Assembly (NCBI GenBank): GCA_963556695.1
Contig: CAUWAG010000004.1
Coordinates: 4,030,001 to 4,094,000, forward strand
Direction: 5' to 3'
Source of the DNA: Anthostomella pinea
Lineage: Eukaryota > Ascomycota > Sordariomycetes > Xylariales > Xylariaceae
Length of the DNA: 64,000 nucleotides
The notes beneath the pieces were generated by a model. The model saw only the letters and a program-made list of their open reading frames with translations. It was not told where the DNA came from and searched no databases. This document shows positions 1-9,600 of the stretch, in pieces (the stretch's first letter is position 1; each line of letters begins with the position of its first letter). Position numbers and translations under genes: made by a program.

Positions 1-1103
1 GGTCGGTCACCTTGGGATCTGATTCATTTCATCCGGCAGGCTGGTCCTCGGCTCGGCTGCGACATGGACTTTTTGCGTATCATGCTTTAATCGCTCCATC
101 ATTCAGTCACTTCATACAACCTCACTCGGTACACTTGGCTACGGATGGAGCATCTGGAGGGCGTTGCGGCTACGGCGGCCATTACTGTTTTCAACTGGGG
201 CATTGGATCTGGATCTGTCCAACACAAGATCTTTCATACGGCGAATACGGCGATACTGTACTATACCGGGACATCTGGGGGGAACGCGAATTGTGAAGGT
301 GGTTACTACGAGATTGGGATTAAACCACGCGATTGGAATTAATTCATTAGACTTGGCTCACTTACCCAATTTCTAGCTTGCATTGTAATAGAGTTGTTAC
401 TTTGGACTCGTTCGTAACTTTGTTGTGACTGGACTCGTAATTTCTTTTCTAATGTCGCCGGACTTTTGTGACTATCTACCGTGACCACCAAGACGATCCG
501 TACCTAGGTGTTTAACTACGGCATGCCAGTTAGACTTTCAGCATAACACGTCACGGGCTGTTTCATGGCGGAGGTCCGGAAACGGGATCTGGTCGGCACT
601 TCCACACACAGACAATGCCCATCCATGGCTTGCAACTATCGCCATGACCTCGAAACTCTGAGATGGGGCCGTGCCATGTCATGTGTGAACCCAATCGAAT
701 AGAAGTCGGTTTCATCATGTATGCTACCATGCACGTGTGTCTTTGGTTGTATGCTAATATGTACGTGTGTACCTATCTATGTAATAACGTGAATGCACAT
801 GCTTGCTAACGCCGTTCTATGCTGATAATGACAATGATGCCGGTCTGATAAAGCTGATGTAGATGATGCTCCCCCGAGCCCCAAAACGGGCCTCCCTGTG
901 CTCGCTCCCCTCCCCTATTTGCACCATGTAGGCAAACCCAAAGCAAACCCAAATGCGTAAGCAAGTAAGAGACCAGACACGCCACGGAAGCTCGCTGGTT
1001 GGCCGACGCTTCTACGCGTCCTCCTCGCCATGCCTCATACCACGAGGCGTCTCACATATCCCTCCTTTCCCTCCTGCCATCGTCGTCCGCACAGACCGCC
1101 CAA
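1..1103. other. Intergenic, no gene supported
   Basis: Only short overlapping open frames are present, and none has a recognisable domain or splice structure. Around 711-775 there is an imperfect direct duplication of about 22 bases, each copy starting GTATGCTA and ending CGTGTGT. The right part is the 3' flank of the wall-protein gene on the minus strand. Confidence 0.5.
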
Positions 1104-2582
1104 TCAAAGCATCCACAGCACAACCACCCACCCCACACCCAACCAAACCAAGCCTCCTATTCTCATCCCGCCCCTACCCACACCCCCACTAGGCAACTCC
1201 TTCTGCACCGTCGCCATCGCCGTCGCCGCGCTCAGCGTACAACTCGCCGTCCCACACGCATACCCCGACGGACAGCAGCCCGCCACAGGCCCCGCGGCGC
1301 TCCCGCACAGATACCAGCCCGAGCCACACGGCGACGTCGAAGTCCCTGCCGCCGCGGCGTCGGTGACGGGCACGACGACGGTCGCGCCGTCCGTGGTGAT
1401 CGTGGTCGAGGCGATGGGCGGACAGGACGTCGTGGCGCAGTCGCGGCCTGTGCGGCAGCAGCCGGAGCCGGCGGTCGCGAGGCAGGCGTAGAAACCTGTG
1501 GGGCAGTAGTCGGCTGTGTTTGTGCTTGTGGAGGAGGAGGCGGTGGTTGGGGATGGGGAGGTGGTGTCGGAGCTCGTGGGGCGGACTGGGGGGATGCCGC
1601 CTGTGTTTGTGGATGTAGATGTAGATGTAGATGTAGATGTAGATGTAGATGTAGATGTAGATGTAGACGTGGAGGTGGCTTCGGTGGTCGTCGAGGTGAC
1701 TGTGCTCGTCGCGTCGGAGGCGGAGGGCGTGATGATGATTATGACAGTTACGATCGAGGTCGTTGGCGTGGGCGAGGTCAGCACAGTTGATGAGGTTGTC
1801 GTTTGCGTTATCACGGAGACGGTGCTCGCGACGCCTGTTCATGTAGCATTTCGTCAGTATAGCTTCTTCTCGACACCAGCTACCGACCCCAGGCTCGTCG
1901 CCAAACAGATCCATAGCAGAAAGCATATAGAATAGATGGAATGCAACTTACATCCAACCTGCGCACATACAAACCCGGGTATACAGCACCCGCCCCCCAC
2001 CTCGGCCGCGCACGCGGTGTTCCCAGCCGCACACGCCCCAACACCACCGCTGCACGTCTGCCCGTCGGGGCAGCACCCGACGTTCCCCGCGTCGGGCGCG
2101 TTCTCGACCACGAAGCACGTCGTCCCCGTCGTGCAGCAGTAGTTCGGCTGGTCGATGTTGTCGCACACCGCCGTGCCGTCCGGGCACGAGAACTGCCGGC
2201 CCTGCAGGCGCGACAGCGCATCCCTCGCGCGGCGGAACACGGCTCCCGAGTGTGTATCGGTCGCTGGCCGGGGCTTCCCGTAGTCGTAGTGCCGCGGAAA
2301 TGGCGGATGGAACGAGACCGCGGCGGAGTTGTTGCGCGCCAGTAGCTCTTCCTCCTTCGGGTTCAGCAGGTCGTCGCGCGCGCGAAGCGACCATTGCGCA
2401 TCGGCGAGGGAGTCCTGCGGCGCGAAGGCGTAATAGTGCGGATTGAACTTCTCGCCTTCGTCCAGGGACATCTTCCTGATGGCTGTGGGCTGCAGCTGTT
2501 CTACTGACTCGGCGTGGAGCTGCGTCGCGAGGAGGAGGAGGAGCGCTGGCGGGAGGCCGAGCAGGGCGTCCGGGAGGCGCAT
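1104..2582 (-). CDS. Cys-rich GPI-anchored cell-wall protein
   Basis: Two exons: 2582-1952 and 1834-1104, with a GTAAGT donor at 1951 and a CAG acceptor at 1835; phases agree and give 453 aa. An N-terminal signal peptide (residues 1-24, Leu-rich, ending LHA) is followed by a linker. Then come Cys modules of the form CPxG...GCCPxGxxCxxxxC: two in exon 1, then two more in exon 2 after a Ser/Thr-rich stretch. The C-terminus is a hydrophobic tail after a Gly-rich segment, as in GPI-anchored proteins. The Ser/Thr stretch contains Thr-Ser dipeptides coded by a pure hexanucleotide repeat. The likely site is the outer membrane face or wall. The role is unknown; the family is common in Pezizomycotina and usually annotated only as GPI-anchored. 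Confidence 0.8.
1612..1665. repeat. Hexanucleotide microsatellite (GATGTA)x9
   Basis: Nine uninterrupted copies of GATGTA on the plus strand. On the minus strand they encode nine Thr-Ser pairs inside the Ser/Thr-rich stalk of the wall protein. The unit is a multiple of three, so copy-number change keeps the frame. Confidence 0.95.
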
Positions 2583-3110
2583 GGCGGACGGATGAATTGG
2601 GTTGGATGTTTCTGTTGCGCCGGGGATTGGGGTCGAGGAAGGTGGGATAGAAGTATAAATAAAGTGTTCTATTACACTGGTAAGAAGTTAGGTAGTCGTG
2701 TAAGCTGAGGGCAACCGCACAGGTCCTCGTTCGGAAGCTTGAGAGGATTGCTTAATAACAATGCCTTGTTATATCCTGGCAGCGTAGCAATTGGCTCTGG
2801 ACATTACGACAAGTCGCTATTTGAAGACAAGACACCGAGAACAATGATTGCAAATCGCAGGTTGTATAAGAAAAAAAGAATGATCACTTTTGAAGTAACA
2901 CAGTGATCGACTTCGACCTCAACCTCGCGATTTTCGGGTGCCCATGCGCGTCACCGGCATAATCGACGTGGCTGGTCGACTAGCATTCGCAGGCGCCCAA
3001 CTCAATAAAGTCGATGGATGGGTCCATCCATGTGCAAAAAGTAGCAATGGTCATCCATCTGCATAATGTGAGGTCCTATCTGTCAAAACATAGGACAGAG
3101 GAGCAAAATT
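2583..3110. other. Intergenic, no gene supported
   Basis: This is the promoter side of the wall-protein gene (TATAAATA near 2653-2660 in plus coordinates) and the 3' flank of tRNA-Phe. No coding sequence or repeat was seen. Confidence 0.5.
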
Positions 3111-3203
3111 TGCGGCTTGTGTGGATTGAACACACGACCTTCAGATAATCTTGAGTGAAGTTGTGGCTTCAGTCTGACGCTCTCCCAACTGAGCTAAACC
3201 CGC
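3111..3203 (-). tRNA. tRNA-Phe (GAA) with 20-nt intron
   Basis: The minus strand folds as a tRNA: acceptor GCGGGTT/AAGCCGC, D arm GCTC...GAGC, anticodon stem TCAGA/TCTGA with loop CTGAAGA (anticodon GAA), and T arm GTGTG-TTCAATC-CACAC. A 20-nt intron follows position 37, the standard eukaryotic nuclear site. Discriminator base is A and CCA is not encoded. A T run follows within a few bases. Acceptor pair 5:68 is G:G, the only mismatch in that stem. Confidence 0.92.
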
Positions 3204-3881
3204 ATTTATGATTTGTTGAAGAGTTTGCCTTTGTCTTTCTCTATACTCTCGTCATCTACTGGGTCACCCATCGAGGGTTGTTCGACGTAGCTCGAGAACA
3301 GCGGTTGGGCAGACAGTTGCAGACTCCTTTATCATTATTCCAGCTATCAAAAAGAGGCCTAGTAGAGATAGAGGAAGACACCAGCATTGTCGGAGGATCC
3401 TATAGTTCAGATAGTCGTGCTGGCAGCGTCTGCTGTGATCGGTCCCAGGTGGTAGGACTCGGGAGTGGTTGGCCCTGTGCAGTGGGACGCGATCGAAATG
3501 ACCCTCATTCTGACTTGAACATGACCGTAGACAAGGCCGTTGGACAGGCAGCCAGACCTACATTTCGCATGCAGCATCTGCCGTGCAACATGTACATACA
3601 AAGGGCACATACACAGATGCATCCCACCGACAATTCCACTCGAGATCTGGTCGCTCGCTGCATGGGGTGAGCGTTCAATTTCAACGCACTCGACACGGGA
3701 CTCTATCATGACTGTCACACAGCATACCGGTGCAAATTGTGCATGGCACCTGAGAATGTTTGGTGCGTCAATGTTCGTGCGCGCTGGGATTAATGTTATA
3801 CAGGGTGGCTTCTATGCTAGTTACATGGTATCATATTATAGGTACAAGATCATGTTACACGTGTTGATACACATCATATCA
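3204..3881. other. Intergenic, no gene supported
   Basis: Contains several open frames of 60-136 codons on both strands but without domains or splice logic. It separates the tRNA-Phe promoter side from the 3' end of the MRM1-like gene. Confidence 0.45.
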
Positions 3882-6119
3882 TTACCAGAGCTGAGATTCG
3901 TTGCCCTCTTTGTCCTCGGTAGGATCCTCGATCTCGACAATGCCGGATGACTGCTTCTTGAGGAAAGCAGAGCAGAGGACGCCCGTGGCCACGCTGACGT
4001 TCAGACTGTCCACCGCACTCAGGAACCCGGAACGGCTGGGGATCGACACCTCCAAGTCCGCCTCCCGTCTAACTGGCTTCGCGAGTCCTTCACCCTCACT
4101 GCCGACAACTAGGATTGTTGGCTGTATTGATAGTGGATCGTACGACTCTACTCGGTCCAGCGTGACGTGTGAATTGCCTCTAGAACGTTTCGTTCCGGGG
4201 ACTGCGGCGTAGACCATCCATCCGGATTCTTTCGAACGCGTAAGGAAGTCAATGGTGGAATTGACTGAGAACAATGTCAAGACCTCGGATGCTCCCGCCG
4301 ATGCCTTGAGTGCCACGGCCGTCATGGTCGCAGAACTGTGCTTTGTGATCGCAACGGCGTTGACACCCATGAAAGCTGCCGTCCGCAAGATGGCACCCAG
4401 GTTTCCTGGGTCAAGGATGCCATCAAGCAACAACACGAATGGCTTCCGCTCCGCCGGCAGATTGTAGCTGACGAAGTCTGCAGTTCCATTCACTTTGGCT
4501 TCCTCTTCAGACTGATGAAGCAACTCGACGCTGAATCCAGGCCTCGCAGGGTCCTCCGATACTGACCCCAAGGCTTTGAGCGGCAGTTGCGGTAGCGGAG
4601 ATGCTTCAAGCACACATCCATTGTGTGGTCGACCACCGCTCATCTTATCCATCATGGGAAGGCCATCCCTCTTAACCTTTTCGATCGGAACGTCCTTTCG
4701 CTCGGCCAGCTTCTCAAGGGCGATGTCTTGGGAGACATTGTGGCGATCCTCCCCACCGTATACATATAGTCTGTATAGCTGTCTGCGTGAGTCCTTCAGC
4801 GCAGCTTCAACCACCGACCGGCCGTACAAAAATTGGGATACGGCTGTGGTATGGTGGAGGCGAACGGGCTCGTCCCTCCATGCGCCTCTGCGATCCTCTG
4901 TCTCCCCATTTCTGTCACCGAATCGACGCCTGGGAGGTTCTCGCTCTGCTAGTACATTCCTGTTCTGACCAGGTGGAGGCCGGTAGGATTCTCCCACACT
5001 GCTTCTATCAGACGAGTGCTGGTCTCTGGGGGATCGGAAGTCCTCATGTGTTCCGCTACGCCCTCCCTGCAAATCTTTACTGCTACCAAGTCGCGGGCGA
5101 TCGGGTCGACTAGGTCGCTCAGTATTGTTTGTGTAAGCAGGCCGGCGGTCCCTGAAGGACCCAGAGTCATCGCGCATGCCGGGCTTGTCTCGGACACTTC
5201 GGTTGCCATCAAATCGAGATCGGTCGGGTCGGCTGGATCGGTCGAAACGGTCGGAACGGTCAGGTCGATGAGGTCTCTCGCCATCGTCCGAGAAAGATGA
5301 GCGGCGGTCTCTGAAAGATCGCAAGTCGTTGGAGGATGTCCCACGGTCTTTGCTGAAACTACTTGGAGCGAATGAAGACCGCGGTCTTGTGTCCCTCTCA
5401 CCCCTTTCTTTTCCACGGCTTGCACGCAATGGCGTCCGCCCTCCCCGGCTGCCTCTGTCTGTCTGCGATGACCTTCCCGGACTGGAGTCGAAATCTTGCA
5501 TGAACTGGGACTGTGAGAGTCGGCCTGGACCTCCTCTTTCACCCGACTGTATTGCGCGTGTTGGAATGCCTCGATCGTTTCTGGGCGGTCTATCGTTGCC
5601 CAGCTCGGCCATCTTTCCTCTCAGGTCGCCATGTTTCATCTGATATACGGTACTTTTCTTGCCAAAGCTCTCTGTCGGATCGTTGAACCGAGCGCGCCTT
5701 GACTTGGGTTTAGGACCTTGGTCGGTGACATCCTTTTTGCCCCTTTTGATTTTGAAGGATGGTGGTGTCCAGTCGGGGTCCTGCCTGCTTCGCGAAGTTG
5801 GTGCTCTTCTGGCAGGCCGGCTGGCGCTGGTGGCTAGCGATGTTGGCTTGAATCCCTGGGGCCTGGCCTTCTCCGAGTCGCGGAGTCCACGGTGTATGGC
5901 TGAGAGGGAGGAAGCTCGAGATGGAATATTGACGACTCGGTATGTATTCCAGGTTCTAGCTAGTACACTGTGTCTATACAATAAACACGAAGAACTGAAA
6001 AGCCTCATCTCATGTTTCAGGGGGGCAAATACTGCACAAGCTGCTTGGATGACTGACTGGCTTGAAGGGAAACAGCTTGGAAGGACGGAAATCAGTGCTT
6101 TATGTCTAGAAAATTTCAA
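3882..6119 (-). CDS. MRM1: Mitochondrial large-subunit rRNA 2'-O-ribose methyltransferase (Mrm1-like, SpoU/TrmH family)
   Basis: Single open frame of 745 aa. The C-terminal SPOUT domain carries the three TrmH signatures: motif 1 around residues 561-590 (DPGNLGAILRTA, with the invariant Asn and Arg), motif 2 around 669-679 (VVGSEGEGL) and motif 3 around 705-719 (SLNVSVATGVLCSAF). A substrate-binding segment near 425-505 (FLYGRSVVEAAL) precedes it. The N-terminus is basic and Ser/Arg-rich, as in mitochondrial targeting peptides. Yeast Mrm1 methylates a Gm in 21S rRNA; that activity is inferred. Residues of about 100-420 are a disordered, RD/RS/PD-rich insertion that makes the protein almost twice the yeast length. 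A second in-frame ATG at 6008 gives 708 aa with a more typical presequence and may be the real start. Confidence 0.86.
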   Translation of the reverse strand: MKFSRHKALISVLPSCFPSSQSVIQAACAVFAPLKHEMRLFSSSCLLYRHSVLARTWNTYRVVNIPSRASSLSAIHRGLRDSEKARPQGFKPTSLATSASRPARRAPTSRSRQDPDWTPPSFKIKRGKKDVTDQGPKPKSRRARFNDPTESFGKKSTVYQMKHGDLRGKMAELGNDRPPRNDRGIPTRAIQSGERGGPGRLSQSQFMQDFDSSPGRSSQTDRGSRGGRTPLRASRGKERGERDTRPRSSFAPSSFSKDRGTSSNDLRSFRDRRSSFSDDGERPHRPDRSDRFDRSSRPDRSRFDGNRSVRDKPGMRDDSGSFRDRRPAYTNNTERPSRPDRPRLGSSKDLQGGRSGTHEDFRSPRDQHSSDRSSVGESYRPPPGQNRNVLAEREPPRRRFGDRNGETEDRRGAWRDEPVRLHHTTAVSQFLYGRSVVEAALKDSRRQLYRLYVYGGEDRHNVSQDIALEKLAERKDVPIEKVKRDGLPMMDKMSGGRPHNGCVLEASPLPQLPLKALGSVSEDPARPGFSVELLHQSEEEAKVNGTADFVSYNLPAERKPFVLLLDGILDPGNLGAILRTAAFMGVNAVAITKHSSATMTAVALKASAGASEVLTLFSVNSTIDFLTRSKESGWMVYAAVPGTKRSRGNSHVTLDRVESYDPLSIQPTILVVGSEGEGLAKPVRREADLEVSIPSRSGFLSAVDSLNVSVATGVLCSAFLKKQSSGIVEIEDPTEDKEGNESQLW

Positions 6120-6675
6120 GCTCCAGATTGAGAAAACGCGACCAGTGCTTATCTTATCGCCCGCGATACTCTGCGACTTGAATGTCTCTCAGGGTCCCCT
6201 GTGGGTCTTAGTAGTGATCATCTGCTTGGTCAATGGTGGACAACTGCAGTCTGCAGGCAGGTACCCCTATCCCCCTGTAGACCCGACCTGCCGACCTGCC
6301 GACCCGCCCGCGTGCTTGGCTCGGGCACTTTAAGCTCAACGCGTGTAAAGCCAAATTTCCATCAAATGTGGCGCGTCTCTCTCTTGACGACCCGAGCCAG
6401 ACACAACCACTGCCTCGATTTCTTGTCATCGTGCCGTCGCAACCACGCTCACTCCTACAATTTCTCGCGATTTCAATCCTCCTCTTCTTGCCCAACGCTT
6501 CCCTCCAATCCTTTTCTGAGGTATTCACCCAGTCCTATGCGCCGTCGCATTCCGCCTCTGTACTGACCATGTTCCAGATACCCCTCCAGTTTTTGCGCCG
6601 TATTCCCTTTCATCGACTTGAGACCATGCCCTCGTACCTTGCTGTATCTGTATAAGTGGAGGACGAATTGGCAAT
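6120..6675. promoter_or_regulatory. Divergent intergenic region between MRM1-like and Mit1-like genes
   Basis: 556 bases between two start codons on opposite strands, so it must hold both promoters and 5' leaders. It is pyrimidine-rich on the plus strand toward 6676. No specific factor site is claimed. Confidence 0.45.
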
Positions 6676-9600
6676 ATGGAAGACCTTGTCGATGCCATGG
6701 ACGTCTCGCAGGACGCGGCAGTCTCAGTCGAGAACCCAGACCTCGGTGGTGATGTCAACATGAATGTTGGCGACGATATCGACACCGCAATGGAGGCAGC
6801 CCCGGTACCCTCCTCCGACACAGCCATACAAGACAGCCAGGATCCCTCCGATCAGGATTCTGCAACAGCACAAGAGGATGGTGATCAGTATCAATTGGTG
6901 GCGGCTCGAGAATCTCTGGACATTGATTTACCGAACAAGCCTCGGTTGCATGTCATTGAGGTTGAGCTCAGCCCCCCGGCCGATCCCGATTCTTACGAAC
7001 AAATCCCCCTGAGTTGGACTGTCCAGCAGGTACATGATGAGATTGACGCTGGCGACGACACCTATTACAGCGTTGAGTTTGATGATGGCCGCATAGAACA
7101 AGTAAGTGACTATCTACAACTCCTTTGCTGCTGTGCTGCTTGCAGCCAGTGCGTGTGCGCATGTGTGCTTGGTTGTTGTGTGGATGGTTACCTCAAATTC
7201 CACACTCCTGCTATCCTGTTATTCCCCTTGCATCTTCACAATTCTCATCCACCAACATCAACCAGCATTTTCAGCACCTGCCTTGCCAAGGACCCCCATC
7301 ACCATCACAACAACTTCCTCTTCAGGTATCACTTTTCACCAGTATTCTCCTCGCCTTCTATAAGCCTGCAGGCAGTTTACTTGTCACTCCTTCCAGCTGG
7401 GCCAGCTTCAAAGATCAACATTTCAACACCTCGATTTCACACTCTCTACCTGCCACTCCAGCTGCACCATTCCCACCTGGACCACCTTTATTTCACCACA
7501 AAGTCTGCGTGCACCCTTCCTCCTCGGCCTTTCTCCACACTTCTTTTCTCTCAACACCAAGTCCTGATATTCGCGATCTCAATCTGAGGCAACGATGCAA
7601 CCTTTCTCTTCCCTTACCTGAAGCTGCTCAGACAAGATGGTATGTTGCCCATGGTCCTTGTGCAGCAACATTGACATCTGAGTTGCCTGCCCACCTCCAC
7701 TGACCTTGTTTTATCCCTTGTCCATGGTGCTTCATTCTCCAGGTGGTGCACATCACAGAGTCTTCACTGCAGCCCCTCACGCAGCTGTTCAGAACCCTCA
7801 ATCAGTCTTCCCTCTTTCCTCTACTAGAAGATCTACGGACCAGGTCGACCTTCTATGGCCCGAGCATCCTCTAGTCCCTCTAGTTTGATAGGCTGTACCT
7901 TTCTGGGTCAGACTTCTTCTTCACATAACTAATTCTCATTCTAACAGGTTGCCTACGACGAACTCCAGGAGATGAAGAACGGGCGACGCTCTATGAAGCG
8001 ATACCAGGAGCAGAGATTCTCTCTCAACTCGACCATCATGGTCAACACCAAGCGTCCCCGTCCTGAGGATGATTATGCTGAATCAGGTTCTGACTACGAA
8101 GATTTCGCAAAGCCCCTCAAACGGGTGAAGCGCCTTGCTCATCATGGCAGCCGTCGAAGTGCACGTCAGGCATCTAGACAGGCATCTGCTGACACTGATT
8201 TGGAGGATCATGACATAGTCAACAGCTACATTGACCCGGACTCTGATGAAGACAATTCTATTGACAATGAGAGACCAACCCCACGCAATCGACGCAGCTC
8301 TGAGGCCTCCTCTAACACAGGCCGGAAGACCAGATCCCAGAACACTACATCTACACGGTCTTTGCGGAAGTACGCCGTCACTGCCAAAGAATCTGACGAT
8401 GAATTGGCACAACCTTCTGGATCAGATGGCGACGATGACCATATCCCATACATTTCCTCCGACGTGAGAGGTGTTGGCAGAACCTCAAGACGCAAGCCCA
8501 AGAAGACGCAGAGAAGCAGCTTGCCTATGAAAGGAAACTATGGCAGTGACTCAGACATAGAGTTTGAGGTCACCCGACGTTCCGGCAGATCCAACAGAAA
8601 TGTGAAGAGCATGCGAGATCCTGAACTCGAGGATGACTATGAAGCGGTCGACGAGAGAGTGACAAACGCCCCCAAGCATATCGCTGTCAAAGAGAACTTC
8701 CAGACGCTGCCTCCCGACTCTCAATTTTCGAACGTGCACTCCGAAGTGTGTGAAACATGTCGAAACGAGTCAGGCCACAGCAACGCCACACTCATTCACT
8801 GCCAGGGCTGTTCGTACTCCTACCACAAGGCATGCATTGGCCAGCGGGCCTCACGCGAGCATCGAGCTAGCAAGATCGGCGACGACAGCTTCGTGCTCCA
8901 ATGCAAGTTCTGTATCGGGATCTACAAGAAGAAGGACAAACGCGCTCCAGATCACTCCATGTGCCAGACCTGTAAGCTGCGTGGTGCCTCATGTGCTGAA
9001 TTCTCCCCCAAGAAGACCACCAAGCAAGAAGAGAAGGCACGCTCGGAGAATGACGGGCAAGATCCAGTCGCTAAGGTTGATTCCAAGCTAATCAACAACG
9101 CCGAGAATGTCTTGTTCCGGTGTTCTATCTGCAGATGCGGCTATCATTTTGAGCATCTGCCACCAACCACCAGTGCGGTCATTGATCCTGATAACATCAG
9201 AGATGACCGCATTGAGGAGTACCGCATGCAAGAATGGACCTGCAAGGACTGCGTCATCGTTGAACACAAGGTCGATGGTCTGGTTGCCTGGAGACCCGTT
9301 GATCAAGAGGCATATCTAGATGGACAGGTATCCACCGACTTCGACGAGGATGCTATTGAGTACCTGGTCAAATGGGACGGCCGCTCGCACTTCCACGATG
9401 TTTGGATGCCAGGAGCATGGGTTCATGGCGCGACTTCAGGTACCATGCGCGTAGCATTTCTCAAACGTGAAGCAGCCCAGTTCCCGAAGATGGATTCCAA
9501 GTCTGCCATCGAGGAGGAATGGCTACTAGCCGATGTCTTCCTCGGCATCAAGTACAGGACTAGAAGCGTTTCTACTTCAAAGGCAGAAGATATGCAACGT

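Noticed and set aside
12..342. Short open frames at the left edge (up to 94 codons)
   Set aside because: Overlapping frames with no domain, splice signal or convincing end; not distinguishable from chance.
999..1790. Long plus-strand frame opposite the wall-protein gene
   Set aside because: Arg/Gly-rich shadow of the GC-rich, repeat-bearing minus-strand exon; the minus strand has signal peptide, Cys modules and intron.
3278..3670. 130-codon plus-strand frame
   Set aside because: No recognisable motif; opposing frames of similar length in the same interval.
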